Source: Solimicrobium sp040544425 (GTDB lineage: Bacteria; Pseudomonadota; Gammaproteobacteria; Burkholderiales; Burkholderiaceae_D). From it: a stretch of 17,951 nt of DNA. Numbering within the stretch: the first letter of the stretch is position 1; every line of letters begins with the position of its first letter. Position numbers and translations under genes: made by a program. Shown in pieces: positions 15,611-17,951 of this stretch. Where the stretch lies: contig JBEONO010000034.1 of the NCBI GenBank assembly GCA_040544425.1, forward strand, positions 1 through 17,951, written 5' to 3'. The notes beneath the pieces were generated by a model. It was not told the origin of the DNA and did no database searches. It saw only the letters and a list, made by a program, of their open reading frames with translations.

Positions 15611-16945
15611 ATGCCCTACCCAATGACTAAGCAAAAATTAATGAGTCTGGCCGTTGCCAGTGCCTGCGCGACACTGGTCGGACATGCTTATGCGGACGAT
15701 GTTGCTGCAGCGTCTGGAGCAGATGCAGTACAGTCGATTGTTGTGACCGGTCTGCGCGCCAGTTTGCAATCGACCTTGAATCTGAAACGTGATTCAGACG
15801 GGATCGTGGACGGTGTGGTTGCTGAAGATATCGGCAAATTCCCGGACACCAATCTGGCCGAATCCCTGCAGCGTATCAGTGGCGTATCGATTGATCGTGC
15901 CAATGGCGAAGGTCAGACAGTCACAGTCCGTGGTCTCGGTCCTGATTTCAATATGGTGTTATTGAATGGCCGTCAGATGCCAACGACTAATCTGGGTGAC
16001 ACCGGTGGCCGTTCATTTGACTTCGCTAATCTGGCACCTGAGTCGGTTTCCCAGATTCAGGTTTATAAAACTGGCCGGGCACAAGACTCCGCCGGTGGTA
16101 TTGGCGCTACGATCAATGTTATGACAGCGCGGCCTTTCGATAACCCTGGATTTCACTCCAGCGTCAGCATCAAGGGTGTAGAAGACAAGTCTGGTGCCAA
16201 TCTGCCGGCACAGATGCAAAACAGCAAAATCACACCGGAAGCCTCTGGCCTGTACAGTAACACCTCAGAAGATGGCAAGTTCGGCGTGTTATTGAATGCC
16301 AGTTATCAGAAACGTGATTCTGGATTCAATCAGGCCGGTTCGGCAAATGGCTTCCAGGGACCATTCCCGGCATAGAATGCGACCAGCACGACTGATGGTC
16401 ACGCATTGGGCACCACCACCAACGGCCCGACCGGCAATCAGGTTTATGTAATTCCGCAAAACTTTTCTTACGGTGTGAGCAGTGTTCAAAGTACTCGCGT
16501 CAACGATCAGTTGGTATTCCAGTACAAGCCAAATAATGAGTTGCTCACTACGCTGGACTTTACTTTTGCCGAACGCAAGCTCCACACGCAGCACAGTGAA
16601 GTAGGTGCCTGGTTCAGCGCGGCGCCAACATCAACCAGTACCTGGCCAAGTGGCAGTGCCATCTCGCCATTAAGCTATACAGAAAACTACAACATACCAC
16701 AGGACAATACAGCAGCTTTCGGGGACTATGCGACCAAGACCAAAAACGAATCTGTTGGTTTCAATGCAGTATGGAAATACTCGCCGAAACTGAAGTTTGA
16801 ATTTGATGCGCATCATTCCAGCGCTGAGTCCGGCAAAGACAGCCCATGGGGTAGTTTAAATAATTTGTTAAATGCCAGTTTCAGTCGCTCTTTCACAACT
16901 GTTGATTACACGCACACCTTGCCTGTGATGATCGGGTATTCTTAA
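15611..16945 (+). pseudogene. TonB-dependent receptor, broken by in-frame amber and truncated by the Tn3-family element
   Basis: The first 254 residues show a signal peptide (to about residue 28, GHAYA), a TonB box-like QSIVVTGLR (41-49) and the plug of the Xanthomonas/Caulobacter-type receptors (IVDGVVAEDIGKFPDTNLAE, LQRISGVSIDRANGEGQ, RGLGPDFNMVLLNGRQ). TAG at 16373-16375 stops it after GPFPA. The same frame continues at once (NATSTTDGHALGTTTNGP) with normal barrel-like sequence to 16933, so this is a point nonsense mutation, not a shift; TGG (Trp) to TAG would explain it. At 16934 the transposon tip cuts the gene and adds GYS and a TAA at 16943-16945. Members of this family usually have about 900-1000 residues, so about half is lost. 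The ATG at 16406 is not a real start. The ligand is unknown; tannin-derived compounds are possible from context. Confidence 0.85.
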
Positions 16946-17027
16946 ACAAACGACATAAAACTCCCACAGAAGTGATAAATCAGCCGTTTTTTTGGCCCGC
17001 TTGGCACTTTACCCCTCCCGCACATCA
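16934..17027. repeat. Long terminal inverted repeat (right copy)
   Basis: The 38-bp tip is identical to the left copy. The following 56 bases share most positions with 1-55 in reverse complement, including ATAAATCAGCCG plus seven T, and GGCACTT. Differences include one single-base indel and changes around 16994-17002. Ordinary Tn3 ends match over about 38 bp only, so this is either a long-repeat element or the same end of a related copy. Confidence 0.75.
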
Positions 17028-17047
17028 GATTGTTGAATACAGCGCGT

Positions 17048-17072
17048 TTTAAAAGGCCGATTTTTTCGGCCA
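17048..17072 (-). terminator. Rho-independent terminator of tnpA
   Basis: Read on the minus strand, GGCCGA-AAAAA-TCGGCC (17071-17055) is a perfect 6-bp stem, followed by TTTTAAAA. It lies 19 bases after the tnpA stop and before the inverted repeat. Its place would limit transcription from tnpA into the neighbouring gene. Confidence 0.65.
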
Positions 17073-17089
17073 TTCGCTGATTTTATTGA

Positions 17090-17951
17090 TCAATTTTTCC
17101 GTGTCGGCGGATTTTTAGGTTTGGTCAGTCCGACTGAATCAATCATTTTTTCATCCGAAAAATCAAATTCCCCATGCAGATTAAAATGCCGCCAGGTCGC
17201 TACTGACCCATTGCGAACAGCTTCGATCAGTTCCTCCTTACGCGCAGGATCAGTTTCTTGATCCAATATCCGTGTCAGGAAAAGATAATTCCAGCACGTA
17301 ATCACATTTTTGATCAAGCGGCGGCAACCTTCAGCGATCTCCTGCTCTTCCTTCTCGCTTTGAATGAATTCATGGTTATGACCAAACGATATGGCTTTGG
17401 AAAATTTATTTGAACTTTCCACTTTGTTTAACTGCTTCTCAATCGATTGCCTAAACGCAGGGTCATCAACGTATTTCAGGATAAAAAGTGACTTGGGCAT
17501 TTTACCAAATTCTTTGAGCGCCCGATACAAAGTATGCTGCTTGGAATAAGAATTCAATCGCTTGAAGAGTTGTGATGCCGTCGCCACTTTCAACTTGATG
17601 GTCGTAATAAAACGTAAGACTTCGTCCCATTCTGGTTCGATCAAAACGACACGAATGGCTCGGTGCGGCAGCAGCGCCGTTTGTCCTTGTTCCTCGTAAA
17701 ATTGTCGGTTCTTGAGCGCATAAAGTCGCTGTCGTCCGATGCCCCGGATACGTGGTGCAAACTGAGTTCCCAGCAAATAGGTTGAACAAAAAATGACTTC
17801 TGAAAAACCATGAGTATCCGTAGAATGAATGTCGCTCTTGATCACGTCGTTATGCATAAGGCCGTCAATCACATAAGCAGCCTCACGTTCAGAGGCCGTG
17901 ATCACCGTGGAATGCCACAATAAATGACGCATGTCGATGAAGCTAATAATG
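17090..17951 (-). CDS. tnpA: Tn3-family transposase TnpA, C-terminal part (5' end outside the window)
   Basis: The frame is open through the right edge (IISFIDMRHLLWHSTV before the first visible Met codon at 17932) and ends with TGA at 17092-17090, giving about 287 residues of a protein that usually has about 950-1000. It belongs to the DDE domain of Tn3 transposases: VIDGLMHND, then HSTDTHGFSEVIF with the second catalytic Asp, LLGTQFAPRIRGI, YRALKEFGKMPKSLFILKY, a late CWNYLFLTRIL and WRHFNLHGEFDFS near the C-terminus. It catalyses replicative transposition by acting on the 38-bp ends. The visible part has no frameshift. No resolvase or passenger gene of this element is in view. The family is certain; the subgroup was not determined. 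Confidence 0.9.
   Translation of the reverse strand, partial: IISFIDMRHLLWHSTVITASEREAAYVIDGLMHNDVIKSDIHSTDTHGFSEVIFCSTYLLGTQFAPRIRGIGRQRLYALKNRQFYEEQGQTALLPHRAIRVVLIEPEWDEVLRFITTIKLKVATASQLFKRLNSYSKQHTLYRALKEFGKMPKSLFILKYVDDPAFRQSIEKQLNKVESSNKFSKAISFGHNHEFIQSEKEEQEIAEGCRRLIKNVITCWNYLFLTRILDQETDPARKEELIEAVRNGSVATWRHFNLHGEFDFSDEKMIDSVGLTKPKNPPTRKN

Larger units (their letters stand above)
16934..17951 (-). mobile_element. Tn3-family element, right copy (one end plus 3' part of tnpA; extends right of the window)
   Basis: The outer tip GGGTATTC starts at 16934, and the first 38 bp (16934-16971) are a perfect inverted copy of 56-93; weaker similarity runs on to 17027. The transposase gene is read towards this end and stops about 155 bp from the tip, as usual for the tnpA-proximal end of Tn3-family elements. 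The body therefore lies off the right edge. The five bases outside the tip (TGATC, 16929-16933) do not match those outside the left tip (AGTAT, 94-98), so the two tips are not the two sides of one simple insertion. Confidence 0.85.

Noticed and set aside
94..16933. The tannin segment as the passenger of a single Tn3 transposon
   Set aside because: The outer tips face into the segment and tnpA runs towards the tip at 16934, so the segment lies outside both elements. At most it is the middle of a composite structure.
94..16933. Five-base target duplication shared by the two tips
   Set aside because: AGTAT at the left and TGATC at the right do not match in either orientation.
16406..16945. Separate gene for a 179-residue protein after the amber codon
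   Set aside because: It is in the same frame as the receptor before it, joins it without a gap apart from the stop codon, and lacks its own ribosome site; it is part of the broken receptor gene.

Overview
The window looks like a catabolic accessory region of a Gram-negative bacterium, probably a betaproteobacterium (an Oxalobacteraceae- or Burkholderiales-like organism would fit, but no rRNA or housekeeping gene is present to prove it). The pointers are TonB-dependent receptors, a complete gallate ring-cleavage pathway, a periplasmic tannase-family esterase and a Tn3-family element whose long inverted repeats recall the IS1071 type. No tRNA, rRNA or CRISPR array was seen.

Layout: (1) 1-93 is the end of a Tn3-family element that lies mostly to the left, with its outer tip at 93. 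(2) 94-736 is the C-terminal half of an MFS transporter gene cut off by that tip. (3) 737-1104 holds no recognisable gene. (4) On the minus strand, reading from 9259 down to 1105, are galD, a ligJ-type hydratase, galC, galT, galA, gluP and glk. The first six are tightly packed; glk follows after 235 AT-rich bases that may hold its own promoter. (5) 9260-9547 is a divergent control region with repeated motifs. (6) On the plus strand are a LysR-type regulator with two DNA-binding domains (9548-10783), a TonB-dependent receptor (11151-13421) and a tannase/feruloyl-esterase-family enzyme (13467-15230). (7) A second TonB-dependent receptor (from 15611) is broken by an in-frame amber codon and then cut off at 16933 by a second Tn3-family element. 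The 3' end of that element's transposase gene (17090-17951, minus strand) closes the window.

How it works (inference from family functions and order): the outer-membrane receptor brings galloyl esters (tannins) into the periplasm. The tannase-like enzyme splits them into gallate and an alcohol, which is glucose in gallotannins. GalT imports gallate; GalA opens the ring to 4-oxalomesaconate; GalD tautomerises it; the LigJ-type enzyme hydrates it; GalC cleaves it to pyruvate and oxaloacetate. GluP imports the glucose and Glk phosphorylates it. Both halves of a gallotannin would thus be served by one locus, under a double-headed LysR regulator.

The segment 94-16933 is bracketed by near-identical 38-bp transposon tips inside about 93-bp related inverted repeats. 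Both tips face inward and damage the gene they touch, which suggests that the tannin module lies between two inverted copies of one Tn3-family element.
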